Positions 39,385 to 48,452 of a stretch of DNA of 64,000 nucleotides are shown one piece after another. Source of the DNA: Microbispora catharanthi (GTDB lineage: Bacteria > Actinomycetota > Actinomycetes > Streptosporangiales > Streptosporangiaceae); assembly GCF_006334915.2 (NCBI RefSeq), contig NZ_VDMA02000014.1:124001-188000 (forward strand). Reading direction: 5' to 3'. The translations under genes were made by a program, and so were the position numbers. The stretch's first letter is position 1. Every line of letters begins with the position of its first letter. The notes under the pieces were generated by a model. The model was not told the origin of the DNA, ran no database searches, and was given only the letters and a program-made list of their open reading frames with translations.

Positions 39385-40790
39385 GTCCGGTACACCGTGC
39401 CGCCGTCGGTCTCGTCCTTGGACAGCCTGCGCATCAGGTAGAGCCCCTCCAGCGTGAACTCCAGCGCCGCGGCGGCGTGGCCGGGCGACTCGTCGCCCTC
39501 GCCCATGCCGAGCCGCGCCATGATCTTCGACAGGCCCTCGACGCGGCCGATCCTGCGCAGCAGCTCGTGGGCCGCCACCAGCTCGCCCGACTCGACCTGC
39601 GCGCCCTCGCCGAACCTGTCGAGCAGCGGCGCGAGGTCGGCGCCGCCGAGCGAGGCGCGGAAGGTCTCGGCCGTCGCGCGGCGCAGCAGGTGGGCGAGCA
39701 CGTCGATCTCCCGTCCCTCCTCGCTGACCTCGAACTCGACCTTGCCGCGCAGCGTGTGGACCACGCCGGGCAGGTCGCACACCCGCGTGACGGGCCGTTC
39801 CTCCCCGGTCAGCGCGGCCCGCCGTACGGCGGAGGCGGCGGCGGTCTCGGCGGCGGCGATCGAGAAGCGGGCCGACACGCCCGAGCGGGAGTCGACGGCG
39901 GTGGACTCGCGGACCAGACGGGTGAACCGGGCGATCACCTCCACCAGGTGGTCGGGCAGGTCCGCGCCGAGGGCGCCGAGGTCGGCCTCCTGGCGGATCA
40001 GGACCAGCTCGTCCTCGACCGTCCGGGGGTAGTGCGTGCGGATCTCCGCGCCGAAGCGGTCCTTCAGCGGGGTGATGATCCGGCCGCGGTTGGTGTAGTC
40101 CTCGGGGTTCGCGCTGGCGATCAGCAGGATGTCGAGGGGGAGGCGCAGGTTGTAGCCGCGGACCTGGATGTCGCGCTCCTCCAGCACGTTGAGCAGCGCC
40201 ACCTGGATGCGCTCGGCCAGGTCGGGCAGCTCGTTGACGGAGAAGACGCCCCGGTTGGTCCGGGGGACCAGGCCGTAGTGGACCGTCTCGGGGTCGCCGA
40301 GCGTGCGGCCCTCGGCGATCTTGATGGGGTCGACGTCGCCGATCAGGTCGCCGACCGAGGTGTCCGGGGTGGCCAGCTTCTCGCCGTACCGGTCCTCGCG
40401 GTGCTTCCACGCGACCGGCAGGTCGTCGCCGTGGGCGGCGGCCAGCCGCCGGCACCGGACGCAGACCGGCGCGTACGGGTGGTCGTTGATCTCACAGCCC
40501 TCGACCACGGGCGACCACTCGTCGAGCAGGCCGGTGATGGTGCGGATCAGGCGGGTCTTGCCCTGGCCGCGCTCGCCGAGGAGCACGAGGTCGTGACCGG
40601 CGATCAGCGCCCTCTCGAGGTGGGGCAGGACGGTGTCGTCGAAGCCGACGATGCCGGGGAACCGGTTCTCGCCGGCCCGCAGCCGGGCCAGGAGGTTCTC
40701 CCTGATCTCGGCCTTGACCGTGCGGTATCGGTGTCCACTCTCGCGCAGTTCACGCAGAGTGCTGGGGGCAGGCGTGGGCGATTTGTGCAC
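39381..40790 (-). CDS. MoxR/Mg-chelatase-type AAA ATPase
   Basis: 469 aa. Walker A is LLGERGQGKTRLIR near residue 75; GVFSVNELPDLAERIQVALLNVLEERDIQVRG (shown as GVFSVNELPDLAER and VLEERDIQVRG) holds Walker B and the pre-sensor insertion; ANPEDYTNRGRIITPLKDRF contains sensor 1 and the arginine finger region. It resembles the ChlI/BchI and MoxR subfamily. A CVRCRR pair of cysteines occurs near residue 112, which is unusual in this family and may bind metal. GTG 40790 precedes MHKSPTPAPS. It is divergent from the FIST gene. Confidence 0.88.
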   Translation of the reverse strand: MHKSPTPAPSTLRELRESGHRYRTVKAEIRENLLARLRAGENRFPGIVGFDDTVLPHLERALIAGHDLVLLGERGQGKTRLIRTITGLLDEWSPVVEGCEINDHPYAPVCVRCRRLAAAHGDDLPVAWKHREDRYGEKLATPDTSVGDLIGDVDPIKIAEGRTLGDPETVHYGLVPRTNRGVFSVNELPDLAERIQVALLNVLEERDIQVRGYNLRLPLDILLIASANPEDYTNRGRIITPLKDRFGAEIRTHYPRTVEDELVLIRQEADLGALGADLPDHLVEVIARFTRLVRESTAVDSRSGVSARFSIAAAETAAASAVRRAALTGEERPVTRVCDLPGVVHTLRGKVEFEVSEEGREIDVLAHLLRRATAETFRASLGGADLAPLLDRFGEGAQVESGELVAAHELLRRIGRVEGLSKIMARLGMGEGDESPGHAAAALEFTLEGLYLMRRLSKDETDGGTVYRT

Positions 40791-40951
40791 GGAGTCGAGC
40801 CTACGTCCCCATCAGACGATCCTGCAGCCGGGTTTGGGAGACACGGCTGCAGGACGCCTGGCCCAATTGGCCGGGCGGCCCGTGCGTCGACCTCCTTTCA
40901 GTGGGGAGAATCGGCCCAAGGAAACAGTCGCGGAGGAAGAGAGGGCGAGAC

Positions 40952-42178
40952 ATGGCGGTATTGACGAGCCGCTTCGCCGACGGTCTCGCCGTGGGCGCAA
41001 ACCTGGTGGAAGCGGCCGAGACGGCCGTACGCCAGGCGTTGGCCGGCCTGTCGGGTCCGCCAGACCTGGTGTGCTTCTTCATCTGCGGGGACGATCCCGA
41101 CGACGTGGCCATGGCGGGCCGGCGGGCGATGTCCGTCGCGTCCGGAGCCGACGTGATCGGCTGCAGCGCGACCGGCGTCATCGGGCACGGCCAGGGCGTG
41201 GAGCTGACCCCGGCCGTGAGCGCGTGGGCGGCCTCCCTCGGCGGCGCCAGGATCGACACCTTCGCCCTGGAGACGCTCAGGACGGAGGACAGGTTCGTGG
41301 TCGTGGGGCTGCCCGAGCGCGTCCCCGACGACCGGGCCGCGATCCTGCTCGCCGACCCCTACAGCTTCCCCACCGACGCGTTCATCGAGCACTCGCACGA
41401 GGTGCTGGGCAGCCTGCCGATCGTCGGCGGCCTGGCCAACGGGCTCCAGGGCCGTGGTTCCGTGCGGCTGTTCGCCAACGGAGAGGTCCACGACTCCGGC
41501 GCGATCGGAGTGATCATCGGCGGCGCGGTGAACATCGGCACCGTGGTGAGCCAGGGCTGCCGGCCCATCGGGCCATCCATGGCCGTCACCCGGGCCGAGG
41601 ACAACGTGCTGCTGGAGCTCGCCGGCCAGCCCGCCCTGGCCCGCCTGGAGGACATCGTCAGCGCCCTCGACGAGGAGGACCGCGACCTGGTGGCCGCCGG
41701 TTTACAGATCGGCATCGCCATGGACGAGTACGCCGAGCGCCACGAGCGCGGCGACTTCCTGATCCGCGGGGTCATCGGCATCGATCCCGAACGCGAGGCG
41801 GTGGCCGTCGGCGACGTGATCGAGATCGGCAGGACGGTGCGGTTCCAGGTCAGGGATGCCGAGGCCGCCGACGAGGACCTCTACGAACTGCTCGACGCCC
41901 ACCTGCAGCAGCACTCCGGCCGGGTCGAGGGGGCCCTGCTGTTCTCCTGCAACGGCCGGGGCTCGGGCATGTTCGGCTCGGCCGACCACGACGCGCTCGC
42001 CGTACGCGAGACGCTGGGGCCGATCGGGGTGGCGGGGTTCTTCGCCGCGGGTGAGGTCGGGCCGGTCAGCGGGCACAACCACGTCCACGGCTTCACCGCG
42101 TCGCTGCTCGTCTTCTCCAGCGGCACCGGATTCTCCAGCGGCACGGGACTGTCCACCGGTACGGGAGCGGGCGCGTGA
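40952..42178 (+). CDS. FIST-domain sensor protein
   Basis: 408 aa. The N-terminal FIST domain covers roughly residues 30-220 (LVCFFICGDDPDDVAMAGR; LLADPYSFPTDAFIEHSHEVLGSLPIVGGLAN) and the FIST-C domain follows (GRVEGALLFSCNGRGSGMFG). FIST proteins bind small ligands, often amino acids, and usually sit with signalling modules. The C-terminus has GT-rich repeats (SSGTGFSSGTGLSTGTG). ATG 40952 is preferred to the longer frame. The stop overlaps the ROK start by 4 nt. Confidence 0.85.
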   Translation: MAVLTSRFADGLAVGANLVEAAETAVRQALAGLSGPPDLVCFFICGDDPDDVAMAGRRAMSVASGADVIGCSATGVIGHGQGVELTPAVSAWAASLGGARIDTFALETLRTEDRFVVVGLPERVPDDRAAILLADPYSFPTDAFIEHSHEVLGSLPIVGGLANGLQGRGSVRLFANGEVHDSGAIGVIIGGAVNIGTVVSQGCRPIGPSMAVTRAEDNVLLELAGQPALARLEDIVSALDEEDRDLVAAGLQIGIAMDEYAERHERGDFLIRGVIGIDPEREAVAVGDVIEIGRTVRFQVRDAEAADEDLYELLDAHLQQHSGRVEGALLFSCNGRGSGMFGSADHDALAVRETLGPIGVAGFFAAGEVGPVSGHNHVHGFTASLLVFSSGTGFSSGTGLSTGTGAGA

Positions 42179-43143
42179 GCGACCTCACTCTGGCCGTCGA
42201 CATCGGCGGCACGAAGTTCGCGGCGGGGCTGGTGGAGCCGGATGGGCAGGTCGTGGCCGCCGAGCGGGTCGCCACCCCGCAGGGCGCCGACGATGAGACG
42301 CTGTGGCGCACGCTGACCGCCCTGCTCGACCGGCTGGACGTGCCCACCGCCCTCGCCGGCGTGGGCATCGGCTGCGGCGGCCCGATGACCTGGCCCGAGG
42401 GGGAGGTCTCGCCGCTCAACATGGGCGGCTGGAGCGGCTTCCCGCTGCGCGGGAGGCTGGCCGCGCGCTTTCCCGGCGTCCCGGTCCGCATCCACAACGA
42501 CGCGATCTGCCTGGCCGTCGCCGAGCACTGGTGCGGCGCCGGGCGGGGGAGCGCGGCCATGCTGGGGATGGTCGTGTCGACCGGGGTCGGCGGCGGGCTG
42601 ATCCTCGGCGGCAGGCTCATCGACGGCGGGACGGGCAACGCCGGTCACATCGGCCATGTCGTGGTCGACCCCGAGGGCCCGCCGTGCGGCTGCGGCGGCA
42701 ACGGCTGCCTGGAGGCGATCGCCCGCGGCCCCGGCCTCGCCGCCTGGGCGCTCGCCCAGGGCTGGTCTCCGGGCGATGCCGTCACCGAAGGGGACCTCTA
42801 CCGGGAGGAGGGGACGGCCACCGCGCGCAGGCTGGCCGCCGACGCCGCGGCGGGCGACCCGATCGCGCTGGCCGCGATGGCCCGGGCCGGGCGCGCCCTG
42901 GGCGTCGCGATCGCCTCGGCCGTCAACCTGTGCGACCTCGACCTCGTGACCGTCGGCGGCGGGCTCAGCCAGGCGGGCGACCTGCTTTTCCGGCCCCTGG
43001 AGGAGGCCTTGCGGGAGCACACCCGGATGGGGTTCGCCGGGCGGGTGCGGGTCGTGCCCGCCGCGCTCGGCCAGGACGCCGGTCTCGTCGGCGCCGCCGC
43101 CCTGGTGATCGCCGGGGACAGATACTGGTCGCCCGGCATCTGA
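42175..43143 (+). CDS. ROK-family sugar kinase (glucokinase-like)
   Basis: 322 aa. ATP phosphate loop LAVDIGGTKFAAGLV at the N-terminus; the ROK signatures MVVSTGVGGGLILGGRLI and GCGGNGCLEAI, with GHIGHVVVD supplying the His and the zinc-binding Cys residues. It phosphorylates glucose or a related sugar with ATP. There is no N-terminal DNA-binding domain, so it is a kinase rather than a ROK repressor. It is translationally coupled to the FIST gene and followed 37 nt later by threonine dehydratase. Confidence 0.9.
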   Translation: MSDLTLAVDIGGTKFAAGLVEPDGQVVAAERVATPQGADDETLWRTLTALLDRLDVPTALAGVGIGCGGPMTWPEGEVSPLNMGGWSGFPLRGRLAARFPGVPVRIHNDAICLAVAEHWCGAGRGSAAMLGMVVSTGVGGGLILGGRLIDGGTGNAGHIGHVVVDPEGPPCGCGGNGCLEAIARGPGLAAWALAQGWSPGDAVTEGDLYREEGTATARRLAADAAAGDPIALAAMARAGRALGVAIASAVNLCDLDLVTVGGGLSQAGDLLFRPLEEALREHTRMGFAGRVRVVPAALGQDAGLVGAAALVIAGDRYWSPGI

Positions 43144-43180
43144 AGGCGTGTCGCTCCCCGGAACCTGTGATGATTGGCGC

Positions 43181-44395
43181 ATGGCTGTCCCACAGGTGAC
43201 GTACGACGACGTCGTCGCCGCGCGCGAGTCGCTGTCGGAAGTGGCGGCGCTGACGCCCGTCCTGCACTCACGGGTGCTGTCCGAGATCGTCGGCGGCTCG
43301 GTGCACCTCAAATGCGAGAACCTCCAGCGGGCCGGGTCGTTCAAGATCCGCGGGGCGTACGTGCGGATCGCGCGCCTGAGCGAGGAGGAGCGGGCCAGGG
43401 GCGTGGTGGCGGCCAGCGCGGGCAACCACGCGCAGGGCGTGGCGCTGGGCTCGTCGCTGGTCGGGGCCAAGTCGACCGTCTACATGCCCGAGGGCGCGCC
43501 GCTGCCGAAGGTGGAGGCCACCCGGGCGTACGGCGCGGACGTGGTCTTCGCGGGGCACACGGTCGACGAGGCCCTGCAGGCGGCCAGGGAGCACGCCGAC
43601 CGGACCGGCGCGGTGTTCATCCACCCGTTCGACCACCCCGACGTGGTCGCCGGGCAGGGCACGGTCGGCCTGGAGATCCTTGAGCAGCTTCCCGGCACGG
43701 CCACGATCGTGCTGCCCATCGGCGGCGGCGGTCTCGCGGCGGGGGTCGCGCTCGCGGTGAAGTCCCAGCGTCCGGGGATCAAGGTGGTGGGCGTTCAGGC
43801 CGAGCGGGCCGCGGCCTACCCCGACTCGCTGGCCGCGGGCCGTCCTGTCATGGTCGAGCCCACGTCGACGATGGCGGACGGCATCGCGGTCGGGCGGCCG
43901 GGCGAGCTGCCGTTCGAGCTGATCCACTATCTGGTGGACAGCGTCGTGACGGTCTCGGAGGAGTCGCTGTCGCGGGCCCTGCTGCTGTGCCTCGAACGCT
44001 CGAAGCTACTGGTGGAGCCGGCCGGGGTGGCGGGGGTCGCGGCGCTGCTCGACCAGCCGCACGCGTTCGAGCCGCCGGTGGTCGTGGTGCTGTCGGGTGG
44101 CAACATCGACCCGCTGCTGCTGGCCAGGGTGCTGCGGCACGGCCTGGCGGCGGCGGGTCGCTACCTCGCCTTCCGCATCCGGCTGACCGACCGTCCCGGG
44201 GCGCTGGCCGCGCTGCTGGCCCGGCTGGCCGACCTCGGCGCCAACGTGCTCGACGTGGTGCACGAGCGGTTCGGCTCCCGCCTGCATCTGGAGGAGGCCG
44301 AGGTCCTGCTGCAACTGGAGACCCGTGGCCCGGCACACTGCGACGAGGTGCTCAGCGCGCTGCGGCGGGACGGCTACAAGCTGCTGTTCTCCTAG
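43181..44395 (+). CDS. ilvA: Threonine ammonia-lyase (threonine dehydratase)
   Basis: 404 aa. PLP Lys55 lies in RAGSFKIRGAY; SAGNHAQGVALGS and IGGGGLAAGVALAVKS bind phosphate and substrate. The C-terminal ACT-like domain (RIRLTDRPGALAALLARLADLGANVLDVVH) makes it the allosterically sensed form. It converts threonine to 2-oxobutanoate, the first step towards isoleucine, or can be used catabolically. ATG 43181 has no clear ribosome site. The 37-nt gap suggests possible co-transcription with FIST-ROK. Confidence 0.92.
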   Translation: MAVPQVTYDDVVAARESLSEVAALTPVLHSRVLSEIVGGSVHLKCENLQRAGSFKIRGAYVRIARLSEEERARGVVAASAGNHAQGVALGSSLVGAKSTVYMPEGAPLPKVEATRAYGADVVFAGHTVDEALQAAREHADRTGAVFIHPFDHPDVVAGQGTVGLEILEQLPGTATIVLPIGGGGLAAGVALAVKSQRPGIKVVGVQAERAAAYPDSLAAGRPVMVEPTSTMADGIAVGRPGELPFELIHYLVDSVVTVSEESLSRALLLCLERSKLLVEPAGVAGVAALLDQPHAFEPPVVVVLSGGNIDPLLLARVLRHGLAAAGRYLAFRIRLTDRPGALAALLARLADLGANVLDVVHERFGSRLHLEEAEVLLQLETRGPAHCDEVLSALRRDGYKLLFS

Positions 44396-44413
44396 CTTCC
44401 CCGGTGTGGACGG

Positions 44414-45931
44414 TCAGGTGATCGGGGCGGGACGCTTCGGCTGGAACAGCCAGGCGTCGAACAGCCCCTTGAGGTTCTTGCCCGACACGCGCTCGGCCAG
44501 CGCGATGAACTCCTGCGTCGTGACGTTGCCGTACCTGTGGGCGTCGGTCCACGCCCTGATCAGCGGGAAGAACTTGTCGTCGCCGATCTCCCTGCGCACG
44601 GCGTGCAGCGTCATCGCGCCGCGGTTGTAGACGGCCGCGCTGAACAGGTCGTCGGCGCGGGCCGCGCCCGGAGGGTAGGCCCACATCGAGTCCGCCGCGT
44701 TCGCGTAGTAGCGCTTGAAGGCCGAATCGGCCGTGTACTGACCGGTGTGCTCCGCCCACAGCCATTCGGCGTACGTCGCGAAGCCCTCGTTGAGCCACAG
44801 GTCCCGCCAGCGCGCGATGCTCAGGCTGTCGCCGAACCACTGGTGCGCGAGCTCGTGCGCGATGATCGCGGGCTCGGGGGAGAAGCCGCCGTAGATGGGC
44901 TTGGTCTGGTTCTCCAGCGCGTACCCCGCCGCGTAGTCGTCGATCACGCCGCCGGTGGAGGAGAAGGGGTACGGCCCGAACACGGTCGACCAGTAGTCGG
45001 TGATCTTCCCCGTCTGCGTGAGGAGCTGGCCGAGCGAGCCGCGGAAGGAGTCGGCGACGGCGACGTAGATCGGCAGGCCCTTGTCGCTCGTGCCGGTGCG
45101 GATCTGGAACTTCCCGGTCGTCATCGTGGCGAGGTAGCTCGCCATCGGGTGCTTCTCCTGCCAGACGAAGGTCGTCTTGCCCGCCCTGGTCTGCGGCGTC
45201 CCGGCCATCTCGCCGTTGGCGATCGCGGTCAGCCCCTCGGGAACGGTGATCTGGAAGTCGTAGGTCGCCTTGTCCGAGGGGTGGTCGTTCGACGGGAACC
45301 AGGTCTTCGCGCCGTTCGGCTCACACGTGACGAACGCACCGTCCGCGGTGGAGATGAAGCCGTATTCGCCGAGGTTGACGGAGTCGCGCATCGGTTCCGG
45401 CACGCCCGAGTAGTCGACCGTGACCGCGAACCGGTCGCCGTTCGAGATCCGCTTGCCCGGCTCGATCACGAGCTCGTCCTTGCCGCGGCTGAACGAGGCG
45501 GCCCCGCCGTCCACCGTCACCCGGCTCACCGTGAGCCCGTGCAGGTCGAGGTCGAACGACGTGAGGTCCTGTGCGGCCTTGGCCTCGATCGTGGCGCTGC
45601 CCGCGAGCTTCCTCGACGACGGGTCGTACGACAGGCGCAGGTCGTAGTGCTGGACGTCGTAGCCGCCGTTGCCGTCGCCGGGGAAGTCCGGGTCGCCGAT
45701 CCCCGGGGCGCCCGTGGTGCTCCTCGACGCGCCCGCACCCGGTGACGCCGGGGCGACCGCCGCCGCCTGGGACGGCGCGACCGCGCCCTCGGACGGCGCG
45801 CAGGCCGTGGCGGCCCCCACGGCCACGGCACAGATCAGGGCGGAGACCGACCTGCCGGCCCGCACACCGGTCGGCGTGGTGGTCGGCGTCGTGGTCGGCG
45901 CGGGGAACGGAGGAAGACGATGCGTGGACAT
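44414..45931 (-). CDS. M1-family metallopeptidase (lipoprotein)
   Basis: 505 aa. A type II signal ends in VGAATAC, so the enzyme is anchored outside. Zinc ligands and catalytic base are in HELAHQWFGD (His359, Glu360, His363) followed by the third ligand in WLNEGFATY. The exopeptidase signature is seen as GYALENQT in place of GAMEN. It probably removes N-terminal residues from peptides at the cell surface. It is shorter than full aminopeptidase N and lacks its C-terminal superhelix. ATG 45931 begins MSTHRLPPF; the upstream frame is unsupported. Confidence 0.9.
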   Translation of the reverse strand: MSTHRLPPFPAPTTTPTTTPTGVRAGRSVSALICAVAVGAATACAPSEGAVAPSQAAAVAPASPGAGASRSTTGAPGIGDPDFPGDGNGGYDVQHYDLRLSYDPSSRKLAGSATIEAKAAQDLTSFDLDLHGLTVSRVTVDGGAASFSRGKDELVIEPGKRISNGDRFAVTVDYSGVPEPMRDSVNLGEYGFISTADGAFVTCEPNGAKTWFPSNDHPSDKATYDFQITVPEGLTAIANGEMAGTPQTRAGKTTFVWQEKHPMASYLATMTTGKFQIRTGTSDKGLPIYVAVADSFRGSLGQLLTQTGKITDYWSTVFGPYPFSSTGGVIDDYAAGYALENQTKPIYGGFSPEPAIIAHELAHQWFGDSLSIARWRDLWLNEGFATYAEWLWAEHTGQYTADSAFKRYYANAADSMWAYPPGAARADDLFSAAVYNRGAMTLHAVRREIGDDKFFPLIRAWTDAHRYGNVTTQEFIALAERVSGKNLKGLFDAWLFQPKRPAPIT

Positions 45932-46047
45932 ATGTTTGGCAACTCTACGCGAGGCCGGGGTGTGGTCCGGGTAGTGACTCCGGACGTTTTCCCTGCTCGC
46001 GGGGGTCGCCCGGGGGTCGCCGGGGTCCGCGGGCGGGCGGGCGGGTC

Positions 46048-46554
46048 TCAGGCGTCCACGACGACCGTCCGGGCCGCCTTGTCGTGCAGGGCCTGCTTCC
46101 TGCGGTCGAACAGGATCCACGCGAGGTTCACCAGCCCGAGGCAGCACAGCCAGCCCAGCACGATCTCGACCGCCTGCCGCACCGCGATCGGCCCGGGACC
46201 GGCCGGCTCCCCGGTCTCCCGCACGACGCGCATGCCGAACAGCCTCTTTCCCACCGTCTGGCCGTTCCAGAACGACTGGAGCAGCCAGTAGTAGAGGAAC
46301 CCGATCACCCCGAGGAGAAGGCCGTTGCCGACCGGGACCCGCCCCACCGTCCCCGTCGTGCTGTCGTACACGGCCCTCCAGTTGTCCCAGGTGAGCGGCG
46401 AGGTGACGAGCCCGACGAGCACGGCGTCCACGATCCCGGCGAACAGGCGGCGCCAGCGGCCGGCGAGCCGCGGCGCCGTCTGCCCGAAAGGCGGGGGCGT
46501 CCAGGGAATCCTCGGTTCCTCGTGCGGGCTTCCCGGAGGCGGCGGTGTTCCCAT
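46048..46554 (-). CDS. RDD-family membrane protein
   Basis: 168 aa. A proline-rich N-terminus precedes the RDD motif RRLFAGIVDAVLVGLVTSPL, with the Arg-Asp-Asp-type residues, two further hydrophobic segments (LLLGVIGFLYYWLLQSFWNGQ and IVLGWLCCLGLVNLAWILF) and the TVGKRLFGMRVV signature. RDD proteins are linked to membrane transport or Na+/H+ exchange, but most are uncharacterised. ATG 46554 is preferred to the TTG at 46587. It lies upstream of the M1 peptidase on the same strand. Confidence 0.82.
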   Translation of the reverse strand: MGTPPPPGSPHEEPRIPWTPPPFGQTAPRLAGRWRRLFAGIVDAVLVGLVTSPLTWDNWRAVYDSTTGTVGRVPVGNGLLLGVIGFLYYWLLQSFWNGQTVGKRLFGMRVVRETGEPAGPGPIAVRQAVEIVLGWLCCLGLVNLAWILFDRRKQALHDKAARTVVVDA

Positions 46555-46623
46555 GGCTGAATGGTCACCCCGCCGCTCTTCGGTCAAAGCCGGGCGCGCG
46601 CAAAGGGTGCGTCAGAGGCCGGA

Positions 46624-47730
<1,107 letters not shown>

Positions 47731-47741
47731 TCAACTGTCCG

Positions 47742-47763
47742 TTGGCATGGCCAATTTGCGCAA
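47742..47763. promoter_or_regulatory. Candidate Lrp/AsnC operator between hppD and the regulator
   Basis: TTGGC-ATG-GCCAA (47742-47754) and the palindrome TTGCGCAA (47756-47763) lie just before the hppD start and 61 nt before the regulator. Lrp-type proteins bind such degenerate palindromes in divergent spacers. Confidence 0.5.
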
Positions 47764-47823
47764 CAGTGAGTTGATTCGGTGGACAATATGCTCAGTCTTC
47801 GCTTCATGCAAGGGGAAATCGTT

Positions 47824-48291
47824 ATGACGATTGACCATCTCGACGCCCGGCTCGTCGCACTGCTGGCCGCCGAGCCCAGGATCGGCGTGCTCGAGTGCTC
47901 CCGCAGGCTGAACGTCGCCCGGGGGACGGTGCAGGCCCGGCTCGACCGGATGGCCGAGAAGGGAGTCATCACCGGCTACGGCCCGGACATCGATCCGGCC
48001 GCGCTCGGCTTCGACGTGACGGCGTTCGTGACGTTGCACATCAGGCAGGTCGCGGGACACGTGCCGGTGGCCGACCAGCTCGCGCTCATCCCCGAGGTCC
48101 TGGAGGTCCACACGATCACCGGCGGGGGAGACATGCTCTGCCGCGTGGTCGCCCGCAGCAACGCCGACCTCCAGCGCGTCATCGACCTGATCGTGGACGT
48201 GCAGGGCGTCGTCAGGACCGAATCGGTGATCGCGCTCGACACGCCGGTGCCGTACCGGACCCTTCCGCTCGTCCGCGCGGCCGGGGGCTGA
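47824..48291 (+). CDS. Lrp/AsnC-family regulator
   Basis: 155 aa. The N-terminal winged HTH reads DARLVALLAAEPRIGVLECSRRLNVARGTVQARLDRM (key core RIGVLECSRRLNVARGTVQ) and the C-terminal RAM ligand domain includes VEVHTITGGGDMLCRVVARSNADL shortened here to HTITGGGDMLCRVVA. ATG 47824 has AGGGGAA 6 nt upstream, and starts MTIDHLDARL. It faces hppD across a 96-nt spacer with palindromes, so tyrosine or a related aromatic acid is the likely effector. Confidence 0.9.
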   Translation: MTIDHLDARLVALLAAEPRIGVLECSRRLNVARGTVQARLDRMAEKGVITGYGPDIDPAALGFDVTAFVTLHIRQVAGHVPVADQLALIPEVLEVHTITGGGDMLCRVVARSNADLQRVIDLIVDVQGVVRTESVIALDTPVPYRTLPLVRAAGG

Positions 48292-48452
48292 CGCGGTTTT
48301 CCGCAGTGTCCTTTGCCCGGGGCAGGCTTTTCCACAGACGTCGCGGGAAGTGCCGGACCATCGATGGCCATCGTTTACCGTGGTTCCATCCGCCCAGCTC
48401 AGAGGGCACAAAAGGGCGTAGCGGGGGTATCGGACTTATCGGGGGTCACAGC

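Noticed and set aside
37441..40790. Magnesium chelatase for chlorophyll or cobalt insertion
   Set aside because: The AAA and VWA proteins have chelatase-like halves but no third large subunit and no tetrapyrrole genes are nearby; MoxR-VWA is the safer call.
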